From NCBI GenBank assembly GCA_019232795.1, contig JAFANH010000027.1:62001-126000 (forward strand): 64,000 nucleotides of DNA, written 5' to 3'. The notes beneath the pieces were generated by a model. It made no database searches. It saw only the letters and a program-made list of their open reading frames with translations, and was not told the origin of the DNA. Shown here in pieces: positions 45,400 to 53,642 of this stretch. The position numbers and the translations under genes are program-made. Numbering within the stretch: position 1 is the first letter of the stretch; each line of letters opens with the position of its first letter. The DNA is from Burkholderiaceae bacterium. GTDB taxonomy: Bacteria > Pseudomonadota > Gammaproteobacteria > Burkholderiales > Burkholderiaceae_D.

Positions 45400-45476
45400 A
45401 TTTGATAGACACCTGAGACACATGTAAGCATTGCGGGAATTGTGTCATCAACAAAATAAAAAATAAGGAGGAGAAC

Positions 45477-47081
45477 ATGGACCAAACAGAAGTGGACTAC
45501 GTCGTCGTAGGCGGCGGTTCGGCCGGTAGTGTACTGGCCGGACGCCTGAGCGAAGACCCGGCCGTCACGGTCGGCTTGCTGGAAGCGGGCGGCGGCGGCA
45601 ACAGCGCCATCGTCAATACGCCGGCCGGCGTGATCGCCATGCTGCCCACCAAGCTCAACAACTACGGTTACGAGACCGTGCCGCAGCCGGGCATGGCCAA
45701 TAGGCTCGGCTACCAGCCGCGCGGCAAATGCCTGGGCGGCTCCTCGGCCATCAATGCCATGGTCTACATCCGCGGTCACAAGTGGGATTACGACCACTGG
45801 GCTTCGCTCGGCAATGCCGGCTGGTCGTACGACGAGCTGCTGCCTTATTTCCGCCGCGCGGAGAACAACGAAACCTTGAATGGTCCGCTGCACGGCAAGG
45901 GCGGTCCGCTCAACGTCAGCCAACTGCGCACCGACAATCCCTTTCACGACATTTATCTGGAAGCGGCGCGCCAGGCCGGCTATCCCATCACCGACGACTT
46001 CAACGGCGAGAACCAGGAAGGCATAGGCATCTACCAGGTCACGCAAAAGAACGGCGAACGCTGGAGCGCGGCGCGCGGCTACCTGTTTCCGCATCTTGGC
46101 AAACGCAACAACCTGCACGTGCAGACCGGCGCCGTCGCCACGCGCATCCTGTTCGAAGGCAAGCGCGCAATCGGCATCGAGTACCGACAGGGCGGTCAAA
46201 CCAAGACGCTGAAAGCGCGCCGCGAAGTGCTGCTGGCGGGCGGTGCATTCAATTCGCCGCAACTGCTGATGCTCTCCGGTGTCGGCCCCGGTGCGCACCT
46301 GCAACAGCATGGCATTCCCGTGCTGCACGACTTGGCCGGTGTCGGTCAGAATCTGCAAGACCACCCGGACTTTATCTTCTCCTACAAGGCCAAGAGCCTG
46401 GACCTGATCGGTTTCTCGGTGCCGGGCAGCATACGCATGACCGGCGAGCTGGCGCGCTATATCTCGAAGCGGCGTGGCTTGCTGACCTCGAACTTCGCCG
46501 AAGGCGGCGGCTTCCTCAAGACCGATCCGAATTTGCCGGCACCGGACGTGCAACTGCACTTCGTGGTCGCAATTGCCGACAACCATGCGCGTACGCTGCA
46601 TTGGGGCCACGGCTTCTCCTGCCACGTCTGCGTGCTGCGGCCCAAGAGCCGCGGCCACGTCGGCTTGCTCAGCAAAGACCCGCTGGCCGCGCCCGAGATC
46701 GACCCGGCATTCTTCAAAGACCCGGACGATCTGGAAACCATGGTCAAGGGCTTCAAGATGACACGCAAGCTGTTGAACAGCCCGGCGCTGGCGCAACATG
46801 TGACCAAGGACATGTACACCGCCGACATCCACAGCGACGACGACATCCGCGCCATCCTGCGCGCGCGCACCGACACCGTGTATCACCCGGTGGGCACCTG
46901 CAAGATGGGCTTCGATAAATTGGCCGTGGTCGGCGCCAGCCTGCGCGTGCACGGCCTGCAAGGCTTGCGCGTGGTTGATGCGTCCATCATGCCGACCCTG
47001 GTCGGCGGCAACACCAATGCGCCGACCATTGCGATTGCGGAGAAGGCAGTCGATATGATCCGCGCCGACGCCGAAGCTTAA
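45477..47081 (+). CDS. GMC oxidoreductase (choline/alcohol dehydrogenase-like)
   Basis: The 534-residue flavoprotein opens VDYVVVGGGSAGSVLAGRLSE, the GMC-family FAD motif, and has the GMC signature RGKCLGGSSAINAMVYIRGH near residue 82. The C-terminal catalytic His lies in YHPVGTCKMG. This subgroup includes choline dehydrogenase and the alkanol dehydrogenase AlkJ. A strong AAGGAGG precedes the ATG. With the SDR and Baeyer-Villiger genes upstream it suggests oxidation of an alcohol or alicyclic compound. A REP-like pair separates it from the rest of the set, so it may be partly independent. Confidence 0.92.
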   Translation: MDQTEVDYVVVGGGSAGSVLAGRLSEDPAVTVGLLEAGGGGNSAIVNTPAGVIAMLPTKLNNYGYETVPQPGMANRLGYQPRGKCLGGSSAINAMVYIRGHKWDYDHWASLGNAGWSYDELLPYFRRAENNETLNGPLHGKGGPLNVSQLRTDNPFHDIYLEAARQAGYPITDDFNGENQEGIGIYQVTQKNGERWSAARGYLFPHLGKRNNLHVQTGAVATRILFEGKRAIGIEYRQGGQTKTLKARREVLLAGGAFNSPQLLMLSGVGPGAHLQQHGIPVLHDLAGVGQNLQDHPDFIFSYKAKSLDLIGFSVPGSIRMTGELARYISKRRGLLTSNFAEGGGFLKTDPNLPAPDVQLHFVVAIADNHARTLHWGHGFSCHVCVLRPKSRGHVGLLSKDPLAAPEIDPAFFKDPDDLETMVKGFKMTRKLLNSPALAQHVTKDMYTADIHSDDDIRAILRARTDTVYHPVGTCKMGFDKLAVVGASLRVHGLQGLRVVDASIMPTLVGGNTNAPTIAIAEKAVDMIRADAEA

Positions 47082-47088
47082 ACCGATT

Positions 47089-47493
47089 TTAAGGCGTCAC
47101 CACGCTCAACATATTAGCGTCACGCACCAGCAGCCAGGCGCCGTTTTCCTTGCGGAAGATGGAGAGCGCACTGCCGGCGCGCGTGATCGGTGCAGTCGGC
47201 TTGCCGGCGGCTGCGCCGTTCTGCTGCTGAATCTGCACAGTCAGCTTGTTCCAGCAATAGGCCCAATCGCCCAGCAGCTTCACTTCCTGGATGTCGCTGC
47301 GCACATGCAGTTTCATCTGCTTGATGCCGGCGAATGCAGCGGCAAAGTCTTTCTTGTTCATCTGCGGCACGCCGGCACCGAGGAAGACGGCGTCTTCCGC
47401 CGTCATGCGCAACACCTGCTCGGTGTCGCCGTTCTCGGTGGCCTTGCCCCAATTCAAAACCAGTTGCCGAATGGCTTGCTCGTCGGCTTGCAT
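47089..47493 (-). CDS. SnoaL/NTF2-like protein (DUF4440-type)
   Basis: ATG 47493 is correctly spaced after AGGAGG, giving 134 residues rather than a longer reading from 47520. The sequence has the NTF2-like helix-and-sheet order: AIRQLVLNWGKATENGDTEQVLRMTAEDAVFL, FAAAFAG, then SDIQEVKLLGDWAYCWNKLTVQI and ALSIFRKENGAWLLVRDANML. Family members are ketosteroid-isomerase-like, polyketide cyclase-like or of unknown role. It is convergent with the GMC oxidoreductase gene, 7 bases away, and may belong to another unit. Confidence 0.75.
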   Translation of the reverse strand: MQADEQAIRQLVLNWGKATENGDTEQVLRMTAEDAVFLGAGVPQMNKKDFAAAFAGIKQMKLHVRSDIQEVKLLGDWAYCWNKLTVQIQQQNGAAAGKPTAPITRAGSALSIFRKENGAWLLVRDANMLSVVTP

Positions 47494-47660
47494 GTCATTG
47501 CCTCCTGCTATCATCTCCACCCTGTCCTGTTATTTTGTGTTTCGCAATTATTCCCCATTTTTGCGGGTCAAGTGGTCTGGAAAACCTGACAGGGGCAGAA
47601 ACGGCAGGATGGCAGGAAGGCGGCATTTTTTGATCGTGTTTTACGAGAAAACCAATTCTT

Positions 47661-48575
47661 ATGACTTCAACGGCATCCAACACCGCGCATCCTTCACATC
47701 GCCGCAGCCATTACTTGCTCAGCATTACTGCAATGATTGGCGCCGTAATGCTGTTTTCGTTGATGGATTCGGCCTTGAAACTGCTGTCGGCGCATTACCC
47801 GCCGCTGCAGGTGGCGGCCTTGCGCGGCATGTCTTCGCTGCCGCTGATCTGCGCTTATGTAGTGTGGCGTAAAGCCACGCCCAGCCTGTTCAAGGTGCGC
47901 TGGTCTTTGCAACTCGCGCGCGCCAGTGTGGGAATCGCCACGCTGGCGATGTTTTCCTACGGCTTGCAGACGCTGTCGCTGGCCAATACCTATGCCATCT
48001 TCTTCGTTGCGCCACTGATGATTACGGCCTTGTCGGTGCCGATGCTGGGAGAACGCGTCGATGCCTCGCGCTGGTGGGCGATAGGCATAGGCTTTTGCGG
48101 CGTGCTGGTCGTGTTGCGGCCGAGCGGAGCCGGCATGTTTTCACCGGCAGGCCTGGGTATCCTGGCGGGCGCCACCGGCTATGCCTTGTCGGCCATCTGG
48201 GTACGCATGCTGGGGCGCACCGATTCCAGCGAGAGCATGGTGTTCTGGTGGATATTTCCCTTGGCGGTCGGCGCGGGCCTGCTGGCCTGGCCGCATTGGG
48301 TCGCCATCCGCGCCGAGGACTGGCTCGTGATCGCCGGTCTGGGGCTGGCCGGCTTCTTTGGGCAATTGCTGGTGACGCTGGCCTTCAAGCACGGCGAAGC
48401 TTCGTCCATCGCGCCTTTCGAATACACGGCGCTGGCCTGGGGCGTGGCGCTGGACTGGTCCCTGTGGCATACGTTGCCGGACCGTACCACCTTGATCGGC
48501 GCGGCGGTGATCATCGTCAGTGGAATTTACCTGGTACACAGACAGACGAGCGTGCTGGAGGCGGAGCATCCTTAG
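47661..48575 (+). CDS. EamA/DMT-superfamily transporter
   Basis: The 304-residue protein has ten hydrophobic segments in two EamA repeats (MLFSLMDSALKLLSAHYPPLQVAALRG...; GILAGATGYALSAIWVRML...). These RhaT/EamA-type proteins export amino acids, nucleosides or other small solutes. The start is ATG 47661, with no strong ribosome binding site. It stands between a convergent-looking gap and a REP-like pair and has no obvious partner gene. Confidence 0.85.
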   Translation: MTSTASNTAHPSHRRSHYLLSITAMIGAVMLFSLMDSALKLLSAHYPPLQVAALRGMSSLPLICAYVVWRKATPSLFKVRWSLQLARASVGIATLAMFSYGLQTLSLANTYAIFFVAPLMITALSVPMLGERVDASRWWAIGIGFCGVLVVLRPSGAGMFSPAGLGILAGATGYALSAIWVRMLGRTDSSESMVFWWIFPLAVGAGLLAWPHWVAIRAEDWLVIAGLGLAGFFGQLLVTLAFKHGEASSIAPFEYTALAWGVALDWSLWHTLPDRTTLIGAAVIIVSGIYLVHRQTSVLEAEHP

Positions 48576-48664
48576 AAAGGGAGCGACAAGAAGTTGATTT
48601 CGTCCTGTGCCACGCAGAATTGATTGAATGCGGGAACATGTTCGATAAATTGAGGCACTCTTCC

Positions 48665-48757
48665 CCCGTCGCCCGCTCGCAGGCGGGGGACCGGGCTGAA
48701 GTTAATGTCATTAGAAAGCAAAAACTACCTGAACCCCCGCCTGCGCGGGGGTGACGA
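48665..48757. repeat. Paired REP-like inverted repeat, copy D
   Basis: CCCCGTCGCCCGCTCGCAGG at the left and CCCCCGCCTGCGCGGGGG at the right are inverted GC-rich units separated by about 40 bases. The CTGAAGTT next to the left unit matches TTGAAGT in copies A and C. It fills the middle of the 299-base gap between the DMT transporter and the DUF885 gene; the rest of the gap holds the DUF885 promoter region. Confidence 0.88.
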
Positions 48758-48874
48758 GAACTCGTGCGTGCACACGTGAACACCAGGGCGCATTGACCCC
48801 AACACATCGACTCCAGCGCATCCAAAAAGGCAATCAAGTAAAATCCCGGGCTACAAAAACTCCGGAGACAAAGC

Positions 48875-50608
48875 GTGTTACCCACCCGCAAATTCCTGCC
48901 TCATCTGACCTTGGTCATCACTGCCGCGTTTGCTTCCACCGGCACGTTCGCCGCCACGCCAGCCGATGCGCGCTTCGAAAAAATATCCGACGTCTTTATC
49001 GAAAAGCTGCTGGCCACGCATCCGGAAACGGCGAGCACGCTGGGCGATCACCGTTACGACTGGCGCACCAGCGACTACAGCGCGCGCGGCATCGCTGCCG
49101 ACCGTGCGCTGTACCACAAGACGCTGGCCCGGCTGGCGGCGATTCCCGCCAAGGACCTGTCGCCCGACAATGCCGTCGACAGCGCGATTCTGCAAAACGA
49201 ATTGCATGCGCGCCTGCTCGACATCGAAGTGATCCATGAAGCGGCGCGTGACCCGTTGCAATACAACCCGGCGCCGGGCATATACATCCTGCTGGCGCGC
49301 GACTATGCGCCGCTGCACAAGAGGCTGGAAGCAGTTGAGGCGCGCCTGCATGCCATACCGGACATCCTCGCCGCCGCCAGACAGAATTTGCAGCACCCGC
49401 CGCGTGTCTTCACCGAAACCGCCATCGCGCAAAATCAGGGCGCGATCTCGCTGGTGCGCGACGAACTCGATACCTACCTGAAAGACGCGCCTAAAATGCG
49501 CGCCCGGCTGGCACCGGCACGCAAGCAGGCGCAGGCCGCACTGGAAGCGTATGGCGTCTGGCTCAAGAACGACTTGCTTCCACGCTCGGATGGAAACTTC
49601 CGCATCGGCAAGGAAGCCTTCCGCCAAAAGCTGCGCTACGCGCTCGATTCGGACCTGACCCCCGAGCAGATCCTGGCCAGCGCCGAAAGCGAATTGAAGG
49701 CCACGCAGCAGGCGCTGTTTGAAGTCGGCTTGCCCTTGTATAAGAACTGGTTTCCGGATCAGCCGATCGAAGGCGTCGAGCATCGCCTCATAGTGCGCGC
49801 CGTGCTCGGCAAGCTGGCCGAAACGCATTCGGACAACGACAGCATCGTCCCCAACGTCCAGAAAAAGCTGGCAGCCGCCACTGAATTCGTGCGTGCCCAT
49901 CGCCTGTTGACGCTGCCGGATGCGCCGGTCCAGGTGATCGTGATGCCGGAATTCGCGCGTGGCGTCGATATAGCCTTCTGCGATCCGGCCGGTCCGCTGG
50001 AAAAGCGCGGCACCACCTTCTACGCCATTTCGCCGACCCCGGCCGATTGGAGCAAGGAGCGCACCGACTCCTTCTACCGCGAATACAACGACGCCATGCT
50101 CAACGACCTGACCGTGCACGAAGCCATGCCCGGGCATTACGTGCAATTGAGCATAGCCGCCAAGCATTCCACGCGCGTGCGCGACCTGTTCAATAGCGGC
50201 ACCTTCGTCGAAGGCTGGGCCACCTATGCCGAGCAGTTCATGGCCGACGCCGGTTTCGGCGGTCCGGAAACGAAAATGGAGCAGTTGAAGATGCGCTTGC
50301 GCACCATCATCAACTCCATTCTTGACCAGCAAATCCACGCCGGCGACATGAGCGAGCAGCAAGCCATGCAGCTGATGACGCAGGAAGGCTACCAGGAAGA
50401 GGGTGAAGCGGCCGGCAAGTGGCGGCGCGCGCTGCTGACTTCGACCCAGCTGTCGACCTATTTCGTCGGCAACCTCGAAGTCAACGCGCTGGCGCGCGAT
50501 CTGCAGGCCAAGACCGGCGCGACAACGGATATGGGCGCAGCGCACGACAGCATGCTGGCGCACGGATCGATCGCAACCAAATACATCCGCACGCTATCCG
50601 GCTTGTGA
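48875..50608 (+). CDS. Exported DUF885 family protein (metallopeptidase-like)
   Basis: A GTG start at 48875 follows CGGAGA and gives 577 residues with a signal peptide ending near TGTFAATPAD. The diagnostic DUF885 motif HEAMPGHYVQL is at about residue 415, in the position of the metal-binding HExxH-like helix of related M32-type carboxypeptidases, followed by EGWATYAEQFM. The fold is expected to be all-helical. It is probably a periplasmic zinc peptidase, but no substrate is known for the family. Confidence 0.85.
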   Translation: MLPTRKFLPHLTLVITAAFASTGTFAATPADARFEKISDVFIEKLLATHPETASTLGDHRYDWRTSDYSARGIAADRALYHKTLARLAAIPAKDLSPDNAVDSAILQNELHARLLDIEVIHEAARDPLQYNPAPGIYILLARDYAPLHKRLEAVEARLHAIPDILAAARQNLQHPPRVFTETAIAQNQGAISLVRDELDTYLKDAPKMRARLAPARKQAQAALEAYGVWLKNDLLPRSDGNFRIGKEAFRQKLRYALDSDLTPEQILASAESELKATQQALFEVGLPLYKNWFPDQPIEGVEHRLIVRAVLGKLAETHSDNDSIVPNVQKKLAAATEFVRAHRLLTLPDAPVQVIVMPEFARGVDIAFCDPAGPLEKRGTTFYAISPTPADWSKERTDSFYREYNDAMLNDLTVHEAMPGHYVQLSIAAKHSTRVRDLFNSGTFVEGWATYAEQFMADAGFGGPETKMEQLKMRLRTIINSILDQQIHAGDMSEQQAMQLMTQEGYQEEGEAAGKWRRALLTSTQLSTYFVGNLEVNALARDLQAKTGATTDMGAAHDSMLAHGSIATKYIRTLSGL

Positions 50609-50627
50609 TCGAGTGATGGGAGCTTGC

Positions 50628-51137
50628 CTACTTGCACTCAAGCGGCAAGTAGGGAATCGGCACCGTGGTCTGGTTCGCGCCCATCAGGGTCATGTTTTTA
50701 GGCGCTTGGGCATTGCCACATACCCAGGTCACCGGCACTTGCGGCGCGTCGCTGACCACGGCCGGGCGCAGCGTCAATACCTTGCCGGCCAAAGCGCCCA
50801 CGGCGCGGTTGCCGAAGGTGACATTGACCGCGCCGTTCACTACCGCGACATTGCTCACGTAGTTGTTGACCATCTTGTCGGCCGAAGGCAAGCCGGCAGC
50901 GGCGTTGTCGGCCGGCAGTGCCTGCGTCATGCGCCAGGCTGCCGCCACCGGCGCTTCGGCCACCGCCACCAGCGGCCCCATGCCTTCAATCTGCTGGCGC
51001 ACCACGCGCGTGTAATAGGAAGGCAGCGCGGTCATGGCCAGGATCGCCAGCACGGCCAGCACCACCATCATTTCTATCATGGTGAAGCCGGCCATTTGGC
51101 ACGGGCGCGTCCGGGTTTTAGGCTGGATGTTGGACAT
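50628..51137 (-). CDS. Type IV pilin-like protein
   Basis: The 169-residue protein has a prepilin leader of 17 residues ending in MAG, with cleavage expected before FTMIEMMVVLAVLAILAMTALPSYY. Glu5 of the mature protein is present, as needed for pilus assembly. The C-terminal region has two cysteines, in TWVCGN and LECK, which fits the disulfide loop (D-region) of type IVa pilins. It may be the major pilin or a pseudopilin; no other pilus genes are near. It lies 11 bases after an acetyltransferase gene on the same strand. Confidence 0.87.
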   Translation of the reverse strand: MSNIQPKTRTRPCQMAGFTMIEMMVVLAVLAILAMTALPSYYTRVVRQQIEGMGPLVAVAEAPVAAAWRMTQALPADNAAAGLPSADKMVNNYVSNVAVVNGAVNVTFGNRAVGALAGKVLTLRPAVVSDAPQVPVTWVCGNAQAPKNMTLMGANQTTVPIPYLPLECK

Positions 51138-51148
51138 GGCGAATGCAG

Positions 51149-51718
51149 CTATCGGCCGGGCTGGGCAGGCATGATGCGCTTGCTCATGCCGACATAGGAG
51201 AACGCCTGGCCGTCGAAGCGGAACATGTCCGCGCTTTCTCCCGTGCAGGTATAGCCGTTGCGCCGGTACAGGCTAATGGCGGCCTCATTCACGGCCAGCA
51301 CTTTCAAGTCTATCCATTCCAGCCCGTGCTCGGCGGCCCATTGTTCGGCATGCGCCAGCAGACGCGCGCCGAGGCCCTGTCTGCGATGCGTGCGTTCGAC
51401 CCCCATGCCGAGCAGGCAGCGGTGGCCGGTATGCGCCTCGGGGTGTGCGCGCAAATCGATATGCCCGGCAATGCTGCCGTCCGCCGAGTGTGCGACCCAC
51501 AGGCGCCGCCAGCCCGGTTCGCCCAGCGCGCTCTGCAAGCCTCTGCGAAAGCTCTCCATTTTGTCGGTCGGCATTTCCGATTGCTGGCGCGGCAGGGGCT
51601 GGAAGTAACCGGTTCCCGGCGCGCCGTTGTCGCCCAGGTGGTCGTTGAGGTAGGCAAAGAAGATACCGAGTGCGGATGCGTCGAGCGCGTTGATAGTCAA
51701 ATCGTCGTGACGCAGCAT
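51149..51718 (-). CDS. GNAT-family N-acetyltransferase
   Basis: The 189-residue protein has the GNAT acetyl-CoA loop RRQGLGARLLAHAEQWA and the strand/helix LKVLAVNEAAISLYRRNGY that follow the family order. Upstream segments SIAGHIDLRA and LLGMGVER are consistent with the central beta strands. It lies between the TPR protein and pilin genes on the same strand, 41 and 11 bases away, so all three may be one transcript. The substrate is unknown. Confidence 0.85.
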   Translation of the reverse strand: MLRHDDLTINALDASALGIFFAYLNDHLGDNGAPGTGYFQPLPRQQSEMPTDKMESFRRGLQSALGEPGWRRLWVAHSADGSIAGHIDLRAHPEAHTGHRCLLGMGVERTHRRQGLGARLLAHAEQWAAEHGLEWIDLKVLAVNEAAISLYRRNGYTCTGESADMFRFDGQAFSYVGMSKRIMPAQPGR

Positions 51719-51759
51719 GGGGGAATGGCTCGATTAAAGCTGGTTCGCATGTCGTTGGT

Positions 51760-52851
51760 TCAATGCGCCGCATCCCGGATCGCCTTGGCGCGCGCTTCCA
51801 ACGGTGCGGCATCGTCGTTCTTGCCCATCTTGCGGTCCAGCGCCGCCAGGTTTTCCAGGCTGGCGGCCACGTCAGGGTGGTTCGCGCCCAGCTTGCGCTC
51901 GCGCACCGTCAGTACGCGCATATAGACAGGCAAGGCCTTGTCGTACTGGCCTTCCTCGGTATAGGCGCGGGCTTCGGTATTCATGGCTTTCATCAAGGCG
52001 CCATGGGCATTGCCCAGTTTTTTCTCGAGCAGAGGCAGCGCCGGCTGCAGCAGGGCTTCTGCCTTGGCGTATTGCTTCTGGTCGACATAGGCGGCCAGCA
52101 CGTCATTGAGGGCGTCGGCCAGCAGCAGATTGTTGGGCGCCAGATAGTTGTCGCTTGCCGCCAGCAGGCGTTGATAGAGCGCGTCGGCTTCTTCGGTCTG
52201 GCCGGTATAGGCATCGGCCACGGCCAACTTGCCGGCGAAGAGGGCGGCGTCCAGCGAATCGGCGCCGAAGGCCTTTTCGGCGATAGGCAGCGCACGCTTG
52301 AACAGCGGCTGCGCCTGCGCGTATTGGTGCATGGACATGTACAGCGTGCCGAGGTTGGTCAGGCTGATGCCGACCAGGCCGTGGGTGGCGCCGTAACCGG
52401 CTTCGCGGATGGCGAGCGAACGTTTGTAGAGCGGCTCGGCATGAGCGTTGTCGCCTTTCTTCTGAAATAACTGCGCTTCGTCGTCCAGCGCTTCGGCAAC
52501 CGAGGGATTGTTGAGGCCGCCGCTTTTTTCCCAGATCGCTTGTGCGCGCTTGAACAATGGTTCGGCCAGGTCGTCCTTGCCCAGCGCCATCTGCGCCTCG
52601 CCGAGGTGCACCAGGCTCTTGGCCACGTCGGGGTCGTTCGGCCCGACCGATTTGGTGGCGAGGTCGAGCGCTTGCTGCGCTGCATCCAGGGCTTTGTCGT
52701 ATTGCTCGTCGCGCATCAAGGACTTGATTTCCTTGTTCATGTTGCGCCATTGGGTGCGCCAGTTGTCGGCGCTTTGCGCCAGGACGTTGGCGGACAAAAA
52801 CAGGGACAGCAGCAGTGATATGACGGGCAGGCGGACAAGCGCTTTTTTCAT
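51760..52851 (-). CDS. Exported TPR protein
   Basis: ATG 52851 gives 363 residues with a signal peptide (LVRLPVISLLLSLFLSANVLAQ). The rest is a series of TPR repeats of the kinesin-light-chain/NB-ARC-associated kind. Examples are AKSLVHLGEAQMALGKDDLAEPLFKRAQAIWEK, then NLGTLYMSMHQYAQAQPLFKRALPIAEK and NHPDVAASLENLAALDRKMGKND. It is probably a periplasmic scaffold. An alternative start at 52884 lacks a ribosome binding site. Its location upstream of the acetyltransferase and pilin genes suggests a shared transcript. Confidence 0.8.
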   Translation of the reverse strand: MKKALVRLPVISLLLSLFLSANVLAQSADNWRTQWRNMNKEIKSLMRDEQYDKALDAAQQALDLATKSVGPNDPDVAKSLVHLGEAQMALGKDDLAEPLFKRAQAIWEKSGGLNNPSVAEALDDEAQLFQKKGDNAHAEPLYKRSLAIREAGYGATHGLVGISLTNLGTLYMSMHQYAQAQPLFKRALPIAEKAFGADSLDAALFAGKLAVADAYTGQTEEADALYQRLLAASDNYLAPNNLLLADALNDVLAAYVDQKQYAKAEALLQPALPLLEKKLGNAHGALMKAMNTEARAYTEEGQYDKALPVYMRVLTVRERKLGANHPDVAASLENLAALDRKMGKNDDAAPLEARAKAIRDAAH

Positions 52852-53009
52852 CGCGTGAAGACTCCGGTTTACCAGGTGAGGCATGGAGGAACCAGGCAGT
52901 TCTTGTGCGACAGGGAAAATCTTTCTGCCCGGTGCGGCGCACTCAGACTAGCCCAGTATAGTTATTTTTGCAAATCATCATTGAGCGTGCCGTCCAGCTA
53001 GAACACCGG

Positions 53010-53054
53010 CACGGCGGCAACTGAGGGGCGCTCGCTAGAGATCATAAGCAGGTT
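53010..53054. repeat. Solo half of a family G palindrome
   Basis: GGCACGGCGGCAACTGAGGG, then CGCTCGCTAGAGATCATAAG and CAGGTT form one arm of the long palindrome at 54,637-54,780, with a few mismatches. The opposite arm is absent. It lies in the 316-base gap upstream of the exported TPR gene and the following small gene, which otherwise holds no recognisable gene. Confidence 0.75.
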
Positions 53055-53167
53055 TGGCGGGGTTTTGCGGCAACAAGGAAGGCGGCAACCGAGTTCCTGG
53101 ATATGCTTTACAATAAAGCAAGCTGTATCGATCAGTTGCCCATGCCCAGCACCTTCTTGGAGGACAC

Positions 53168-53497
53168 ATGACAACGCAAGCAGGTTACGAGTTCCACATG
53201 CCGGTAGACGGCGCCACACGCCGCTACACCATTGCCCCGATATTTTCGCCTGAGGGCAATCTGCAGCAGCTCGCGATTTCCCAGGACGCGCCGCCCGACA
53301 AGCGCCAGACCATCCATATCGCGATGGATCCCGCCGTATTCAAGCAGGCCGCCTTGCCCGGCGTGGAAGTGCTGTCGCGCATCGCCATCGGCCAAGCTAC
53401 GCAGGACAAGCTGTTCGGCGGCCCCGGCGAGTCCGAGGAAATTCTCGACTTCACCATCGAGCCTTGGCAGGGCGACCTGCGGCCGCTCAATAGCTGA
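53168..53497 (+). CDS. Small hypothetical protein
   Basis: A GGAGGACAC ribosome binding site precedes the ATG and the protein has 109 residues. It begins MTTQAGYEFHMPVDGATRRY and is beta-rich, with no signal peptide or motif recognised. A strong intrinsic terminator follows at 53519-53540, so it is a single-gene unit. The composition is like ordinary cytoplasmic proteins. Confidence 0.65.
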   Translation: MTTQAGYEFHMPVDGATRRYTIAPIFSPEGNLQQLAISQDAPPDKRQTIHIAMDPAVFKQAALPGVEVLSRIAIGQATQDKLFGGPGESEEILDFTIEPWQGDLRPLNS

Positions 53498-53518
53498 CAA
53501 GCCTTGGTTTATAGCCGG

Positions 53519-53540
53519 GCCGCCTGCGGGCGGCTTTTTT
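53519..53540 (+). terminator. Rho-independent terminator
   Basis: GCCGCC-TGCG-GGCGGC followed by TTTTTT forms a perfect six-base GC stem with a four-base loop and a T run, 22 bases after the stop codon of the small hypothetical gene. This is one of the clearest intrinsic terminators in the window. Confidence 0.93.
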
Positions 53541-53642
53541 GTTTTTGTCGCAACCGCATCGACAAACCGCACCAACTGCACTACCATCAGTCCCGGAATT
53601 GTGGTGACAGTCGGTAACATTCCGCCTTCGAAGGGGGACAGC

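Noticed and set aside
45258-46961. Long minus-strand open frame (567 codons) opposite the GMC oxidoreductase
   Set aside because: It is an antisense shadow in a GC-rich gene. Its protein is rich in His, Arg, Gln and Ala with no domain, while the plus strand has all GMC motifs.
33562-48757. CRISPR-like array of GCGTAGGCGGG repeats
   Set aside because: The four copies are kilobases apart, each is an inverted pair rather than direct repeats with equal spacers, and no cas genes are present.
48878-50563. Minus-strand frame of 561 codons opposite the DUF885 gene
   Set aside because: Antisense to a gene with a signal peptide and the HEAMPGH motif; composition typical of chance antisense frames and no start signal.
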